From Sphingomonas sp. (GTDB lineage: Bacteria > Pseudomonadota > Alphaproteobacteria > Sphingomonadales > Sphingomonadaceae), in contig NZ_JAGIAM010000003.1 in the NCBI RefSeq assembly GCF_017744835.1, forward strand, positions 496,001 to 560,000: a stretch of DNA of 64,000 bases, read 5' to 3'. Position 1 is the first letter of the stretch, and every line of letters begins with the position of its first letter. Shown one piece after another: positions 7,781-18,643 of this stretch. The translations under genes and the position numbers were made by a program. The notes beneath the pieces are model-generated. The model searched no databases and was not told the origin of the DNA. It saw only the letters and a list, made by a program, of their open reading frames with translations.

Positions 7781-8662
7781 ATGTTCTCCGGCTCGATCCC
7801 GGCGCTGGTGACTCCTTTCCGCAACGGTGCGTTCGCGGAAGAGGTGTTTCGTGCATTCGTCGACTGGCAGATCGAGCAGGGCTCGGCTGCACTGGTGCCG
7901 TGCGGCACCACCGGCGAGGCCGCGACCATGCCGAAAGACGAGCATTTCCACGTCGTGCGCGTCTGCGCCGAGCAGGCGAAGGGCAGGGTGCCCGTGCTCG
8001 CCGGGGCGGGCTCGAACGACACGCGCGTCGCGATCGAGAACGTGCATGCAGCGCAGGATGCCGGCGCCGACGCCGCGCTGATGGTGCCGCCCTATTACAA
8101 CCGCCCGAGCCAGGAAGGCATCTTCCGCCATTTCGCCGCGGTGGCCGAGGCGACCGAGCTGCCGATCGTGCTCTATAATGTGCCCGGCCGCACCGTGACC
8201 GACATCCAGCCCGCCACGATGGCGCGGATCGTCCAGGCCTTCCCCGACACGTTCATCGGCGTGAAGGACGCGACCGGCCAGCTCGCGCGCGTCTCCGAGC
8301 AGCGCGCAGGCTGCGGCGCGGGCTTCACTCAGCTTTCGGGCAATGACGAGACCGCGCTCGCCTTCAATGCGATGGGCGGGGTGGGGTGCATCTCGGTCTC
8401 GGCCAATGTCGCGCCCAAGCTGTGCGCCGAGTTCCAGGCGGCCTGGGCCGCCGGCGCCAGTGCGCGCGCGCTCGAGCTCCACGACCTTCTCTATCCGCTC
8501 CATGTCGCGATGTTCACCGATGCCTCGCCGGGCCCCGTGAAATATGCCGTCGGCCGCGTCCGCCCGGACTTCCCGGGCGAGCTGCGCCTGCCGATGACCG
8601 AGGCGAGCGAGGCGAGCCGCAAGGCCGTCGACGCCGCGCTGGCGCACGCCGGCCTGGTCTGA
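7781..8662 (+). CDS. dapA: 4-hydroxy-tetrahydrodipicolinate synthase
   Basis: 293 aa, standard length. It condenses pyruvate with aspartate semialdehyde, the first committed step of lysine and meso-diaminopimelate synthesis. TIM-barrel landmarks are PALVTPFRNG at the N-terminus, CGTTGEAATM, the active-site Tyr segment LYNVPGRT and the Schiff-base Lys in IGVKDATG. I chose the ATG at 7781, which has CTAAGGA upstream. The 959-aa track ORF starting at 5783 is an antisense read through the transglycosylase gene and is not real upstream of 7781. Confidence 0.96.
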   Translation: MFSGSIPALVTPFRNGAFAEEVFRAFVDWQIEQGSAALVPCGTTGEAATMPKDEHFHVVRVCAEQAKGRVPVLAGAGSNDTRVAIENVHAAQDAGADAALMVPPYYNRPSQEGIFRHFAAVAEATELPIVLYNVPGRTVTDIQPATMARIVQAFPDTFIGVKDATGQLARVSEQRAGCGAGFTQLSGNDETALAFNAMGGVGCISVSANVAPKLCAEFQAAWAAGASARALELHDLLYPLHVAMFTDASPGPVKYAVGRVRPDFPGELRLPMTEASEASRKAVDAALAHAGLV

Positions 8663-8823
8663 AGTGCCGCGCGCTTTCGGTGCGCTGGTGTAACAAGATT
8701 TTCATAATGCCGGCCTAGCCGCGCCGACGCGAGGCCCCGCTTCGCCCGGAAGCGCGCCTCGACCCGCGATTGCAGCGGCCACCCGCGCGCGCCTTCGGCC
8801 ACGACTGGATCTTGAGGCTGTTC

Positions 8824-11139
8824 ATGAAGTTGCTTTCGGCTCGCCACGCCCTTCTGATGGGCGCGGCCCTCGGTGTCGTGCTCGCGGCGGGCGCCGCCCA
8901 GGCGCAGGATGCGCCGGCCGCCCCGGCTGCGCAGGAAGAGGGGCAGGGCGACATCATCGTCACTGCCCAGCGCCGCGAGGAGCGGCTGCGCGACGTTCCG
9001 GTGTCGGTCGGCGTGGTGCAGGGCGATCAGCTTCGCGACTTCCAGGCCGCCGGCGAGGACAGCCTCGCGCTTTCGGGCCGCGTCCCGGGCCTCTATGCGG
9101 AGACCACCACGGGCCGCATCTTCCCGCGCTATTACATCCGCGGCCTCGGCAACATCGACTTCTATCTCGGCGCCTCGCAGCCGGTGTCGATCATCCAGGA
9201 CGACGTCGTGCTCGAGCATGTCGTGCTCAAGTCCAACCCGGTCTATGACGTCGACCGGATCGAAGTGCTGCGCGGTCCGCAGGGCTCGCTGTTCGGCCGC
9301 AACACCACTGCCGGCATCGTCAAGTTCGACACGATCCGCCCGAGCGACACCTTCCAGGGCCGCATCTCGGCGTCGGTCGGCAGCTATGCGACCAGCAACA
9401 TCGACGCCGGCTTCGGCGGCCCGATCGCCGACGATCTCCTGTCCTTCCGCGTCTCGGGCCTCTACCAGCATCGCGACGACTGGGTCGACAACACCTATTT
9501 CGGCCAGTCCTATGACGGCACCCGCGGCGGCTTCGGCACCATGGGCGGCTTCGACGAGCGCGACCTTCGCCTCCAGCTGCGCCTGACGCCCAGCGACCGG
9601 CTCACGGTCGATTTCTCGGGCCATGGCCGCTGGTACAAGGGCACTTCGACGCTGTTCCACCGCGGCGCGCTCATCAAGGGCTCGAACGACGTCTCGGCCG
9701 AGCCGCGCGACCGCGTCGCCTATGACGAGGCGATGAACAACCCGCAGGCGTACGACACCTATGGCGCGTCGATGCGTGCGAGCTACGATTTCGGCGGCGC
9801 GGTGCTCACTTCCATCTCGGCGTGGGAGACGACCTCGGGCTACAGCCGCGGCGACACCGACGGCGGCGCGGCCACGCTCTTCTCGGGCCCGCTCTTCTAC
9901 GGCCAGTCGCAAGGCAATGTCCGCAATCTCGACCAGTTCAGCCAGGAGCTGCGCCTCGCCAGCCCGGGCACGGGCAAGTTCAACTGGCAGTTCGGCGGCT
10001 ATTATTTCGACTCGCGCGACATCACCGACTTCTACCAGCGCCGCTATTTCCTCAGCGCGCCGTTCAGCGGCACCGACGCCAACAGCAACAATCCCAACAA
10101 CTGGGTGCGGCTGCACAACGTCAACACCAGCTGGGCGGTGTTCGGCCAGGCGAGCTATGAGCTGCTGCCCCGCCTGACGCTGACCGCCGGCGCGCGCGTC
10201 ACCAACGACAGCAAGAACACGCGCCTGCTCAAGACCGCGGACAGCGGCACCGGCCAGGTGACCTACGCCGGCCGGCGCTATGTCGAGCTCGAGGACACCA
10301 GGGAGAGCTGGGACGTCAGCGCGCTCTACAAGCTCAGCGACGATGTCAGCCTCTATGCCCGCGTCGCCAGCGGTTTCCGCGGGCCGACCATCCAGGGTCG
10401 TTCGGCAGTGTTCAACTCCGACTTCACCACGGCGGATTCGGAGACGATCCTGTCGTGGGAGGCCGGCGTGAAGGGTGGCTTCCTCGATAATCGGGTGCGG
10501 TTCAACCTCGACGGCTTCTACTATACCGTCGACGACATCCAGCTGAACGCCAATGACGAGAACGGCAACGGCGTGCTGCTCAATGCCGACAAGGCTCAGG
10601 CGTACGGCGTCGAGGCCGAGCTGGACGTGCACCCGGTCACCAATTTCGCGCTGTCGCTCGGCGCGAGCTGGCTGCACACCGAGATCAAGGACGATGCCGC
10701 GCTCGCGCAGGTCTGCGCGCTGAACGGCGTGGTGGTCTGCACGGTCCAGAACCCGACGGTCACCATCCCGGGCCGCGGCGTCTTCGCGCACATCGACGGC
10801 AATCCGCTGCCCAACGCGCCCGAATACAACCTCAACGCCGCCGCGCGCTGGGACATTCCCTCGGGTCCGGACGGCAAGTGGTTCGTCTCGACCGACTGGA
10901 ACCTGCAGGGCTACACCAGCTTCGTTCTCTACAAGACCAAGGAGTTCACTTCGAACGGCAACTTCGAAGGCGGGCTCAAGCTGGGCTATGAGGGTGGCGA
11001 CGGCGCGTGGGAAATCGCCGCCTTCGCGCGCAACATCACGAACGAGAAGAACCTCAAGGGCGTGATCGAGAACTACATGGCTGCGGTGTTTAACGAGCCG
11101 CGGATCATCGGCGTCTCGTTCAGCGGCCGGCTGCGCTGA
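8824..11139 (+). CDS. TonB-dependent receptor
   Basis: 771 aa. Signal peptide [19 protein letters not shown] ending near AAGAAQAQD, a TonB-box-like [20 protein letters not shown], a plug domain ([22 protein letters not shown]) and a 22-strand-type barrel ending in the aromatic-poor GVSFSGRLR. It belongs to the branch whose plug begins with ITAQRRE and is abundant in sphingomonads, where substrates are often organic nutrients or siderophores; the ligand cannot be read from sequence. The start at 8824 begins the signal peptide and is preferred over the track start at 8770. Neighbours (dapA, smpB) give no hint of substrate. Confidence 0.93.
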   Translation: MKLLSARHALLMGAALGVVLAAGAAQAQDAPAAPAAQEEGQGDIIVTAQRREERLRDVPVSVGVVQGDQLRDFQAAGEDSLALSGRVPGLYAETTTGRIFPRYYIRGLGNIDFYLGASQPVSIIQDDVVLEHVVLKSNPVYDVDRIEVLRGPQGSLFGRNTTAGIVKFDTIRPSDTFQGRISASVGSYATSNIDAGFGGPIADDLLSFRVSGLYQHRDDWVDNTYFGQSYDGTRGGFGTMGGFDERDLRLQLRLTPSDRLTVDFSGHGRWYKGTSTLFHRGALIKGSNDVSAEPRDRVAYDEAMNNPQAYDTYGASMRASYDFGGAVLTSISAWETTSGYSRGDTDGGAATLFSGPLFYGQSQGNVRNLDQFSQELRLASPGTGKFNWQFGGYYFDSRDITDFYQRRYFLSAPFSGTDANSNNPNNWVRLHNVNTSWAVFGQASYELLPRLTLTAGARVTNDSKNTRLLKTADSGTGQVTYAGRRYVELEDTRESWDVSALYKLSDDVSLYARVASGFRGPTIQGRSAVFNSDFTTADSETILSWEAGVKGGFLDNRVRFNLDGFYYTVDDIQLNANDENGNGVLLNADKAQAYGVEAELDVHPVTNFALSLGASWLHTEIKDDAALAQVCALNGVVVCTVQNPTVTIPGRGVFAHIDGNPLPNAPEYNLNAAARWDIPSGPDGKWFVSTDWNLQGYTSFVLYKTKEFTSNGNFEGGLKLGYEGGDGAWEIAAFARNITNEKNLKGVIENYMAAVFNEPRIIGVSFSGRLR

Positions 11140-11242
11140 GCACGCGCCTGGCGGCCGCGTGCCGCCGGGCCGTCTTTTCGGGCGGGGGAAGCGCATACAA
11201 TCGCTTCCCTTCGTCGCGCGGCGTGCCTACATGCGCCCTCCC

Positions 11243-11725
11243 ATGCCTCGTCCGCGTCCTGCCACTTTCGACAAGAAGAAGATCGTCGCCGAGAACCGGC
11301 GCGCGCGCTTCGACTATTTCATCGAGGACACCTATGAAGCCGGCATCGCGCTGACCGGCACCGAGGTGAAGTCGCTGCGCTTCGGCGAGGGATCGATCGC
11401 CGAGGCCTATGCCGAAGTGACTGCCGAGGAAGTGTGGCTGGTCAACTCCAACATCCCCGAGTTCAGCCACGGCAACCGCTTCAACCACGAGCCCAAGCGG
11501 CCTCGTAAATTGCTGCTTCATGAGCGCGAGATAAACAAGCTTCACGGGGCGGTTGCCCGCGAAGGCATGACGCTCGTCCCGCTGTCGATCTATTTCAACG
11601 GACGGGGACGCGCGAAGGTCGAGCTGGCGCTGGCGAAGGGCAAGAAGACGCATGACAAGCGCGAGACCATCAAGGAACGCGACTGGAAGCGCGAGCAGCA
11701 GCGGCTCCTCCGCGACCGTGGCTGA
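11243..11725 (+). CDS. smpB: SsrA-binding protein SmpB
   Basis: 160 aa. It binds tmRNA and brings it to stalled ribosomes. Family marks are [33 protein letters not shown], the [19 protein letters not shown] loop, [20 protein letters not shown] and a basic tail DWKREQQR. I use the ATG at 11243 ([13 protein letters not shown]); an in-frame ATG at 11231 adds four residues and is possible. The longer track ORF has no family support. The stop overlaps the GTG of the following DUF2062 gene (GTGGCTGA). Confidence 0.96.
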   Translation: MPRPRPATFDKKKIVAENRRARFDYFIEDTYEAGIALTGTEVKSLRFGEGSIAEAYAEVTAEEVWLVNSNIPEFSHGNRFNHEPKRPRKLLLHEREINKLHGAVAREGMTLVPLSIYFNGRGRAKVELALAKGKKTHDKRETIKERDWKREQQRLLRDRG

Positions 11726-12290
11726 CCGCCGCGCCTCGGAGCGGCTGCTCGCCTGGGCGGACCGCAACAAGCCGACGCGCGAGAGCTTTGAATCGAACCG
11801 CTGGCTCAAGCCGATCTCGCATCGCATCCTGCATTCGTCGCTGTGGCGGATGACGCGCCGTTCGGTGCCGCGCGGCGTTGCGCTCGGCATGTTCACCGGC
11901 ATCCTGATCCCGATGGGTCAGATCCCGGCCTCGGCGGTGCTGGCGCTGCCGCTGCGCGCCAATGTGCCCGCCGCCGCGCTCACCACCTTCTTCACCAATC
12001 CCTTCACCACGCCCTTCCTGCTCCTGCTCTACTACAAGGTCGGGCTCTGGACGCTGCACTTCTCGGGCACTTCGCCCGCGGAAGCGAAGACGGCGGTGGC
12101 GGACGGAAGCTGGCTGCACTGGGCGGCCGCCGACGTGGGCTTGCCGACGCTCGCGGGAATGGCGATCTGCTCGGTCGCCGGGGCCGTTATCGGCTATGTC
12201 GTGACGGCGCTGGTCTGGCGGCTCTGGGTGCTGCGCAAGTGGCGCAAGCGCTCGAGCGAGCGTTCCGCGCGACAGATTGACGCGGCGTGA
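11718..12290 (+). CDS. DUF2062 family membrane protein
   Basis: 190 aa from a GTG at 11718 that overlaps the smpB stop. It has the DUF2062 pattern: [22 protein letters not shown], then [21 protein letters not shown], then a final membrane segment around [19 protein letters not shown] and a basic cytoplasmic tail. There are three to four membrane segments. No biochemical role is established to my knowledge. The 11652 start in the track lies inside smpB in another frame and gives a low-complexity Ser-rich leader, so I reject it. Confidence 0.88.
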   Translation: MADRRASERLLAWADRNKPTRESFESNRWLKPISHRILHSSLWRMTRRSVPRGVALGMFTGILIPMGQIPASAVLALPLRANVPAAALTTFFTNPFTTPFLLLLYYKVGLWTLHFSGTSPAEAKTAVADGSWLHWAAADVGLPTLAGMAICSVAGAVIGYVVTALVWRLWVLRKWRKRSSERSARQIDAA

Positions 12291-12321
12291 TAGCAGCCTA
12301 ATACAGGCAATAATCTTACTC

Positions 12322-14418
12322 ATGAAGGGTCGTTTGATGCGTCTCCCGTTGCTCGCCACCACTTTCCTCGCTGCGCCTGCGTTGCTCGCCGGCTGCACCC
12401 GCGCGGACGCGCCTTCGCCGAACGTCGCAGAGCAGACTGCCCCGGTGGTCGCCACCGCAGCGGTCGCGCCGGCGGCGCCCAAGCCGACCTTCGGCACCTA
12501 TGGCTTCGACGATGCGGGCATGGACCGCTCGATCGCGCCGGGCGACGACTTCTACGGCTATGCGAACGGCACCTGGGCCAAGACCACGCCGATCCCGGCC
12601 GACAAGTCCAACTATGGCGCGTTCAACCTGCTCGACGACCTGTCCAAGCAGCGCACGCGCGAGATCCTCGACGCGGCGAAGGCGGATCCCAATTCGAAGA
12701 TCGGCGTCGCCTATTCGACCTATCTCGACCAGGCGGCGATCGACTCGAAGGGCCTGGCGCCGATCCAGCCCTGGCTGAACCAGATCAAGGCGGCGAAGAC
12801 CAAGGCGGCGCTGGCGCCGCTCTACGCGCAGGCCGATCGCAACGGCGTGCCGGTGCCCTTCGGCAGCTTCGTCGGCCAGGACGACAAGAACCCGGAAGCC
12901 TATGCGCTGAACCTGTTCCAGGGCGGTCTCGGCATGCCGGATCGCGACTATTATCTCTCGAATGACGCCAAGCTCGCCCAGACCCGCGCGGCCTATGAGA
13001 AGCACCTCGCCAATGTGCTGACGCTGGCCGGTGAGCCCGATGCGGCTGCGCGCGCCAAGGCGATCGTCGCGTTCGAGACCAAGATCGCGCAGGCGCACTG
13101 GACGCGAGTCGAGAGCCGCGACGCCAACAAGACCTACAACAAGCTGACCGTCGCCGAGCTGCGCAAGCTCGCGCCGGGCTTCGATTTCCCGGCCTATTTC
13201 AAGGGTATCGGCGCGCCGGTCGACAGCGTGATCGTCGCGCAGCCGAGCGCGGTGGCGGGAATCGCCAAGCTGATCCAGGCGACTCCGGTGCCGGTGCTGC
13301 AGGACCAGCTGCTGGTCCGCAGCCTCGACGGCTTCGCCGACGTGCTGCCGAGCGCGTTCGACAAGGAGCAGTTCGCCTTCTACGGCACCACGCTCTCGGG
13401 AACGCCGGAGCAGGAAGCGCGCTGGAAGCGTGCGGTGAACTTCACCACCGACGCGATCTCGGACGAAGTCAGCCAGGCCTATGTCGCGAAGTATTTCCCG
13501 CCCGAGACCAAGGCGGCGGCCGACAAGCTGGTGAAGAACGTGATCGAGGCGATGGGCCGCCGGATCGACCAGCTCGACTGGATGGCGCCCGAGACCAAGG
13601 CCAAGGCGCACGCCAAGCTCGCCGCCTTCACCCCCAAGATCGGCTATCCCGATCGCTGGCACGATTATTCAGGCCTGACGATCACCGCCGGCGACGCGCT
13701 GGGCAACAACATCCGCGCCAACAACTGGGCGCATGAGGACAATGTCTCGAAGCTCGGCCAGCCGATCCGGCGCTGGGAGTGGGGCATGACGCCGATGGAG
13801 ATCAACGCCTATGCCAATTTCGGCATGGTCGAGATCGTCTTCCCCGCGGCGATCCTCCAGCCCCCGTTCTTCGATCCCAATGCCGATCCGGCGGTCAACT
13901 ACGGCGGCATCGGCGCGGTGATCGGGCACGAGCTCAGCCACCACTTCGACGACCAGGGCGCCAAGTACAACGCCGAGGGCCGCCTGACCGACTGGTGGAC
14001 TCCGGCCGACGTCGCCGCCTTCAAGGCGCGCACCGACGCGCTGGTGGCGCAGTACGACAAGTACGAGCCGCTCCCCGGCAAGCACGTCCAGGGCGCGCTG
14101 ACGCTCGGCGAGAACGTCGCGGACCTCGCCGGCCTCACCGTCGCCTATGACGCCTACAAGGCCTCGCTCGGCGGCCAGCCGGCGCCGGTGATCGACGGCA
14201 CCTCGGGCGACCAGCGCTTCTATCTCGGCTGGGCGCAGGTCTGGCGGCGCAACTACCGCGAGGCCAACCTCCAGCAGCGCCTGCTCACCGACCCGCACTC
14301 GCCGTCCGAGCAGCGCGCCTGGGTCGTGCGCAACCTCGACCCCTGGTACTCGGCCTTCGCGCCGGAGCCGGGCGCCAAGCTCTACCTGACGCCCGAGCAG
14401 CGCGTCCGCATCTGGTGA
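12322..14418 (+). CDS. M13 family metallopeptidase (neprilysin/PepO-like), predicted lipoprotein
   Basis: 698 aa from the ATG at 12322; 12337 (MRLPLLATTF) is an equally good start. The leader ends in a lipobox, LLAGC, so the mature protein is probably lipid-anchored in the periplasm. The zinc motif is HELSH (His536-Glu537-His540) and the third ligand Glu597 is in GENVADLAGL, both intact. The N-terminal M13 region starts at DRSIAPGDDFYGYANGTW. M13 enzymes are oligopeptidases. A strong hairpin follows the stop, so the transcript probably ends here. Confidence 0.94.
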   Translation: MKGRLMRLPLLATTFLAAPALLAGCTRADAPSPNVAEQTAPVVATAAVAPAAPKPTFGTYGFDDAGMDRSIAPGDDFYGYANGTWAKTTPIPADKSNYGAFNLLDDLSKQRTREILDAAKADPNSKIGVAYSTYLDQAAIDSKGLAPIQPWLNQIKAAKTKAALAPLYAQADRNGVPVPFGSFVGQDDKNPEAYALNLFQGGLGMPDRDYYLSNDAKLAQTRAAYEKHLANVLTLAGEPDAAARAKAIVAFETKIAQAHWTRVESRDANKTYNKLTVAELRKLAPGFDFPAYFKGIGAPVDSVIVAQPSAVAGIAKLIQATPVPVLQDQLLVRSLDGFADVLPSAFDKEQFAFYGTTLSGTPEQEARWKRAVNFTTDAISDEVSQAYVAKYFPPETKAAADKLVKNVIEAMGRRIDQLDWMAPETKAKAHAKLAAFTPKIGYPDRWHDYSGLTITAGDALGNNIRANNWAHEDNVSKLGQPIRRWEWGMTPMEINAYANFGMVEIVFPAAILQPPFFDPNADPAVNYGGIGAVIGHELSHHFDDQGAKYNAEGRLTDWWTPADVAAFKARTDALVAQYDKYEPLPGKHVQGALTLGENVADLAGLTVAYDAYKASLGGQPAPVIDGTSGDQRFYLGWAQVWRRNYREANLQQRLLTDPHSPSEQRAWVVRNLDPWYSAFAPEPGAKLYLTPEQRVRIW

Positions 14419-14425
14419 GCGAATC

Positions 14426-14449
14426 TCCCTCTCCCGCCCGGGAGAGGGA
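14426..14449. terminator. Hairpin after the M13 peptidase gene
   Basis: A perfect 10-bp stem (TCCCTCTCCC / GGGAGAGGGA) with a four-base GCCC loop starts 8 nt after the stop. There is no T-run, so intrinsic strength is uncertain. Confidence 0.6.
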
Positions 14450-14494
14450 ATTGGCTGCTTGACCCTGCGCGCCGCACCGAACATCGGTAGCGTC

Positions 14495-16882
14495 ATGGCG
14501 AGCCTGCCCGCATCACCCTCCGCGTCGCGCGGCTTCCTGCCGTTCGCCGCCGCGATCCTCGCCGGGATCGCGGCGGGCGCGCTGGTGCTGGTCACGCTCA
14601 ACGACCGCGCCGTCGCGATCGGCTTCGCCGCGGCGGGCATCCTCGCCGCCGGCCTGCTCTTCGCTGCGCGCCGTCTCTTCCGCACCCAGGTCGTGGAGGA
14701 GGCGCCGGTCGACTGGCGCGTCGCGCACGCGCTCGCCGCGGCCTCCGACGACGCGCTCGCGGTCACCGACCGCGCCGGCCGCTTGGTCTGCGCCAACGCG
14801 CGTTTCGAGGCGCTGTTCGCCGGCTGGCCGACTCCGCCCAACCTCCCGGTGAGCGAGGACGCCGTCGCCGCGCTCGGCGCCGCCGCGCGCGCGGCCTGGC
14901 GCGACGGCGAGGCGCGGCTCGACGATGTCGAGGTGTTCGGCGCGCCGGTCTCCACCCGTATCGCCCGCGTCGGCGAGGAATCGCTCGTCTGGCGCTTCAT
15001 CGGCGTCCAGGCGCTCGACGTGACGGCGCAGGTCCAGGCGCTGATCGGCGGCCCGACCGGCGACCGGCTCGGCACCGCCGGGCTGATGACCGTGATGGTG
15101 ACACCTTCGGGCCGCGTCCGCGCCGCCAACCGCGTGTTCCGCGCCCGCGCAATGGGCAGCCCCGACGCGCCGGTAGAGGGCCGCGACTTCGCACGCTTCC
15201 TGATCACCGATTCGATGGGCCTCGTCCGCTTCGAGCGCGAAGGGCTCGACGGGACGCCGCTCCGCGTCCTCCAGATCCCCTTCCTCGACGGCGAGGAGGC
15301 GCCGATGCTCGTCGCGCTGCTCGACGAGGAGAACGCCGCCGCGGCCACGCCCGCGATCGGCGCGAGCGCCTCGGCGCACGTCCGATCGCTGATCGCGCTG
15401 CTCCCCTCGGCGATGGCGCTGGTCGACCGCGACGGCCGCTTCGTCCACATGAACGACGCCTTCGTCCGCGCCGCGCGGATCAACCCCGCCGCGCCGCCGC
15501 TCTATCCGATCGACCTGGTCGTGCGCGAGGACAAGGCCGCGCTCGCCGACGCCGTCCGTCGCTTCGCCAGCGGCGCGCCGCAATCGGCCGAGATGACCGT
15601 GCGCTTCACCGATATCCCCGACGAGCCGGTGGCGCTCTCGATCGCCGGTGCGCGGGGGCTCGGCGACGCCGCGGTGCTGCTCAGCCTCAAGGATTCGGGC
15701 GAGGAGGGCAAGCTCAAGCGCCAGATCGCCCAGGCGACCAAGATGCAGGCGGTCGGCCAGCTCGCTGGCGGCGTCGCGCACGATTTCAACAACATCCTCA
15801 CTGCGATCATTGGCCACTGCGACCTGATGGCGATGCGCCATTCGCCCGGCGACAGCGACTATGACGACATCCAGCAGATCCGCGCCAATTCCAACCGCGC
15901 CGCATCGCTGACGCGCCAGCTGCTCGCCTTCTCGCGCCAGCAGACGCTGCGCCCGCAGGTGCTCCAGCTCCCCGACGTCATCTCGGAAGTCTCCAACCTG
16001 CTCAAGCGGCTGCTCGGCGAGACCGTGCGGCTCGAGGTCAAGCACGGCCGCAATCTCGGCCCGGTGCGCGCCGATCCCGGCCAGCTCGAGCAGGTCGTGG
16101 TCAATCTCGCGGTCAACGCCCGCGACGCGATGCTTTCGAAGAACCCGCACGGCGGCGGCACGCTCACGATCGAGACCATGGCGGTCCCGGCCTCCGAAGT
16201 GCGCCGGATGGACGACGACGTCCTGCCCGTGGGCGACTATACCGCACTCCGCATTGCCGACACCGGCACCGGCATCCCGCCCGAGATCCTGCCCAAGATC
16301 TTCGAGCCCTTCTTCACCACCAAGGAAGTCGGAAAGGGTACCGGGCTCGGCCTCTCGACCGTCTACGGCATCATCAAGCAGTCGGGCGGGTTCATCTTCG
16401 CCGACAATGCGCGCGGCGGCGGCGCGGAGTTCACCATCTATCTGCCCGTCCACACCGCCCCAGAGGCCGCGGTCGCCAAGACGCCGATGACGCGCGAGAA
16501 GCAGGGGGACCTCTGGGGATCGGGCACGATCCTGCTCGTCGAGGACGAGGACATGGTCCGCGCCGTCGCTGAGCGCGCGCTCACTCGCCAGGGCTATACC
16601 GTGGTCACGGCCGAGAACGGCGAGGTCGCGCTCGAGACGCTCGCCGAGATGGACAAGCCCGACCTGCTCATCTCGGACGTGGTCATGCCCTCGATGGACG
16701 GGCCGACCATGGCCCGCCAGATCCGCGCGCGCTATCCGGACCTGCCGATCCTGTTCATGTCGGGCTATGCCGAGGAGCAGCTCCGCCGCTCGATCGACTT
16801 GGCGAACGTCGCTTTCCTGCCAAAACCCTTTTCGGTTCAACAGCTTGCCGAGGCGACTCGCGACGTTCTCGCCGCCAAATAA
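14495..16882 (+). CDS. cckA: Hybrid sensor histidine kinase, CckA-like
   Basis: 795 aa. Two N-terminal membrane segments ([20 protein letters not shown] and [18 protein letters not shown]), PAS-like regions to about residue 410, then a HisKA domain with His429 in [17 protein letters not shown], an HATPase domain ([37 protein letters not shown]) and a C-terminal receiver with Asp728 in [12 protein letters not shown] and KPFS. The [10 protein letters not shown] kinase plus receiver order is that of CckA, which through ChpT controls CtrA and CpdR in Alphaproteobacteria. The ATG at 14495 is preferred to the TTG at 14459. A response regulator follows 39 nt later. Confidence 0.9.
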   Translation: MASLPASPSASRGFLPFAAAILAGIAAGALVLVTLNDRAVAIGFAAAGILAAGLLFAARRLFRTQVVEEAPVDWRVAHALAAASDDALAVTDRAGRLVCANARFEALFAGWPTPPNLPVSEDAVAALGAAARAAWRDGEARLDDVEVFGAPVSTRIARVGEESLVWRFIGVQALDVTAQVQALIGGPTGDRLGTAGLMTVMVTPSGRVRAANRVFRARAMGSPDAPVEGRDFARFLITDSMGLVRFEREGLDGTPLRVLQIPFLDGEEAPMLVALLDEENAAAATPAIGASASAHVRSLIALLPSAMALVDRDGRFVHMNDAFVRAARINPAAPPLYPIDLVVREDKAALADAVRRFASGAPQSAEMTVRFTDIPDEPVALSIAGARGLGDAAVLLSLKDSGEEGKLKRQIAQATKMQAVGQLAGGVAHDFNNILTAIIGHCDLMAMRHSPGDSDYDDIQQIRANSNRAASLTRQLLAFSRQQTLRPQVLQLPDVISEVSNLLKRLLGETVRLEVKHGRNLGPVRADPGQLEQVVVNLAVNARDAMLSKNPHGGGTLTIETMAVPASEVRRMDDDVLPVGDYTALRIADTGTGIPPEILPKIFEPFFTTKEVGKGTGLGLSTVYGIIKQSGGFIFADNARGGGAEFTIYLPVHTAPEAAVAKTPMTREKQGDLWGSGTILLVEDEDMVRAVAERALTRQGYTVVTAENGEVALETLAEMDKPDLLISDVVMPSMDGPTMARQIRARYPDLPILFMSGYAEEQLRRSIDLANVAFLPKPFSVQQLAEATRDVLAAK

Positions 16883-16921
16883 GCCCTTGGCGACCGCGAA
16901 TGTTTCTGCGAAGGGCAGGGC

Positions 16922-17275
16922 ATGGCAGCTCCGCATCGTATCCTGATCGTCGAGGACGAACCGCTGATCGCGATGATGCTGGAGGATTTCATCGACATGC
17001 TCGATCGCGAGGTGGCCGGCGTCGCCGACAATGTCGCGGGGGCGCTCGAGTGCATCGAGCAGCACGAAATCCACGCCGCGATCCTCGACGTCAACCTGCG
17101 TGGCGGCGAGCAGAGCTGGCCCGTCGCCGAGCGGCTGGCCGAGAAGAACATCCCCTTCGTCCTCGCCACCGGCGGGGCGGGGGACACGATCGCGGAAGCC
17201 TTCCGCGATCGCCCGGTGCTCTCCAAGCCGTTCACCATGGACGGCGTCGAAAAGGCGATCGACGCGCTTGGCTAG
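16922..17275 (+). CDS. Single-domain response regulator
   Basis: 117 aa consisting only of a receiver domain: acidic pair Glu11-Asp12, phospho-acceptor Asp56 in AILDVNLRGG, Thr83 in LATGG and Lys102 in SKPF. The PFVLATGG segment is close to the PFxFATGY/G motif of the FAT GUY receivers (SdrG in Sphingomonas, MrrA in Caulobacter) that link kinases to the general stress response; the membership is my inference and the motif match is imperfect. It has no output domain, so it probably acts as a phosphate carrier or protein-protein switch. It may be co-transcribed with cckA. Confidence 0.88.
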   Translation: MAAPHRILIVEDEPLIAMMLEDFIDMLDREVAGVADNVAGALECIEQHEIHAAILDVNLRGGEQSWPVAERLAEKNIPFVLATGGAGDTIAEAFRDRPVLSKPFTMDGVEKAIDALG

Positions 17276-17308
17276 GAGCCCGGGGCGGCTCCTGTTCTTC
17301 GGCGTTGG

Positions 17309-17791
17309 CTAGCTGACCTGCGGCAATCGGTGGCGGAAGCTCGCGCGGGCGGCGCGTGTGGGGCCCGCGCGCATGTGCCGCCTTGCCATCAACAGGTACA
17401 GGCCGCTCAGCGTCGCACCCGTCGCGGCGAAGACGCCCATTTGCATCCACCCTGCGCCGAGACCGCCCGGGCTTGCCAGCGGGGAAACCGCGATACCGGT
17501 GGCGGCGCCGGCGATCATGCAGATCCACCCCCCGGCCCGAGTGCCGCGACGCGTCACCGGCCAGAGCACCGAAAGCACGATCGCCGCGCTCGGCAAGGCA
17601 AACAGGAACACCGTGATCCAGAAGAGCGGCGCCAGCGCTGCGAGCCACGCCACGCTCGGCACGCGGCCGCTCGCTGCAAATCCAGTCGCGGCGGTCCAGA
17701 TCAACGCGAACAGCGTCGAGGTGAGCATGGCTGCGGCGAGCACGGCGATCGCATGCGGGCCGAAACGAAGGGGCACAGACCGGTCAATCAT
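17309..17791 (-). CDS. Small integral membrane protein, unknown family
   Basis: 160 aa from MIDRSVPLRFG with four predicted membrane segments (FGPHAIAVLAAAMLTSTLFAL, APLFWITVFLFALPSAAIVL, GWICMIAGAATGIAV, MQMGVFAATGATLSGLYLL) and a basic tail RRHMRAGPTRAARASFRHR. I do not recognise a family. The start in the track (18055) lies inside the MOSC gene in another frame and is rejected. It is the last minus-strand gene before the convergent cckA-response-regulator pair. Confidence 0.7.
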   Translation of the reverse strand: MIDRSVPLRFGPHAIAVLAAAMLTSTLFALIWTAATGFAASGRVPSVAWLAALAPLFWITVFLFALPSAAIVLSVLWPVTRRGTRAGGWICMIAGAATGIAVSPLASPGGLGAGWMQMGVFAATGATLSGLYLLMARRHMRAGPTRAARASFRHRLPQVS

Positions 17792-17877
17792 GCGTCGAGG
17801 GTAAATCGGGCGGCTTAACAGTCGGTTTCGAACCCTGATCCTCTCTCCGTCAGCGAGAGGGTCAACCAGATGCGATG

Positions 17878-18594
17878 CTAATCCACCACCCGCACGACAT
17901 CGCCCAGCCGGATCAGCCCCGGCCGCGCGGGGCTGGCGTACACCCCATAGCCATTGCCGAAGCCCTGGGCGATCGTGCGCAGCACGCGCGGCTCCCTGGC
18001 GCCGGTGTCGGGGTCGATCGTCACGATCACGCAGCGCGCGATCGGATCGGCGCATTGCACGCGCGCCCCGTCTTCGTCGCCGCCGAAGTCCAGGCGCAGC
18101 CCCTGCAGTTCGCTTGCGGGCAAGTCGCTCTCGATCTCCACGTTGATCCGGAAGCGGCGCGTGTCGAGCCGGCTTCCGTGCGCGGTCTCGAGTGCGGCGT
18201 GGCCGGCGCTTGTCTGGATCGAGATCGGCATCGAATCATAGACGCCGCGCGCCACCTGGATCAGCGCCGTCGGCTCGCCTGCTGCCTGTTCGAGATTCGC
18301 CTTGAGGAGCGGATCGTGGAGCGGCACCAGCGCGCCGTCGGGCGTCTCGACCATCACCGTGCTGGTGCGCGGCTTTGCCGGATCGGCGAAGCGCGCGCGA
18401 TGGAGCACCATCGCCGGCACTTCGCGCGCCGTCATCCAGGGAAAGCGCGTCCCGTTGGCGCTGCGCACGAAGGCATATTGCCGGTCGCCCTCGATTCCCT
18501 GCCAATCGACTTCGGCCACGGACAGCGGTTCGCCCGCCATCGACTTCACCGGAAAACGATTGAGCGCCGCGATGCGGCCGACGATCTGCGACAT
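17878..18594 (-). CDS. MOSC domain-containing protein
   Basis: 238 aa. An N-terminal MOSC beta-barrel segment (IAALNRFPVKSMAGEPL, GIEGDRQYAFVR) precedes the MOSC core with FRINVEIE and the conserved Cys region RVQCADPIARCVIVTIDPDTGAREP. MOSC proteins handle molybdenum cofactor or sulfur carrier chemistry; family members include YcbX- and mARC-like N-hydroxylated-compound reductase partners. No molybdoenzyme or cofactor gene is adjacent, so the substrate is open. Confidence 0.9.
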   Translation of the reverse strand: MSQIVGRIAALNRFPVKSMAGEPLSVAEVDWQGIEGDRQYAFVRSANGTRFPWMTAREVPAMVLHRARFADPAKPRTSTVMVETPDGALVPLHDPLLKANLEQAAGEPTALIQVARGVYDSMPISIQTSAGHAALETAHGSRLDTRRFRINVEIESDLPASELQGLRLDFGGDEDGARVQCADPIARCVIVTIDPDTGAREPRVLRTIAQGFGNGYGVYASPARPGLIRLGDVVRVVD

Positions 18595-18643
18595 GGGGGC
18601 GGGTTAGCGGGGAGGGGCGGGGGCCGCAATCGCCTCCCCCACT

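Noticed and set aside
5783-8662. A 959-aa plus-strand ORF ending with dapA
   Set aside because: Only the last 293 residues match dapA. The upstream part is an antisense read of the transglycosylase gene, with Arg/Ala/Gly-rich content typical of GC-rich shadow frames.
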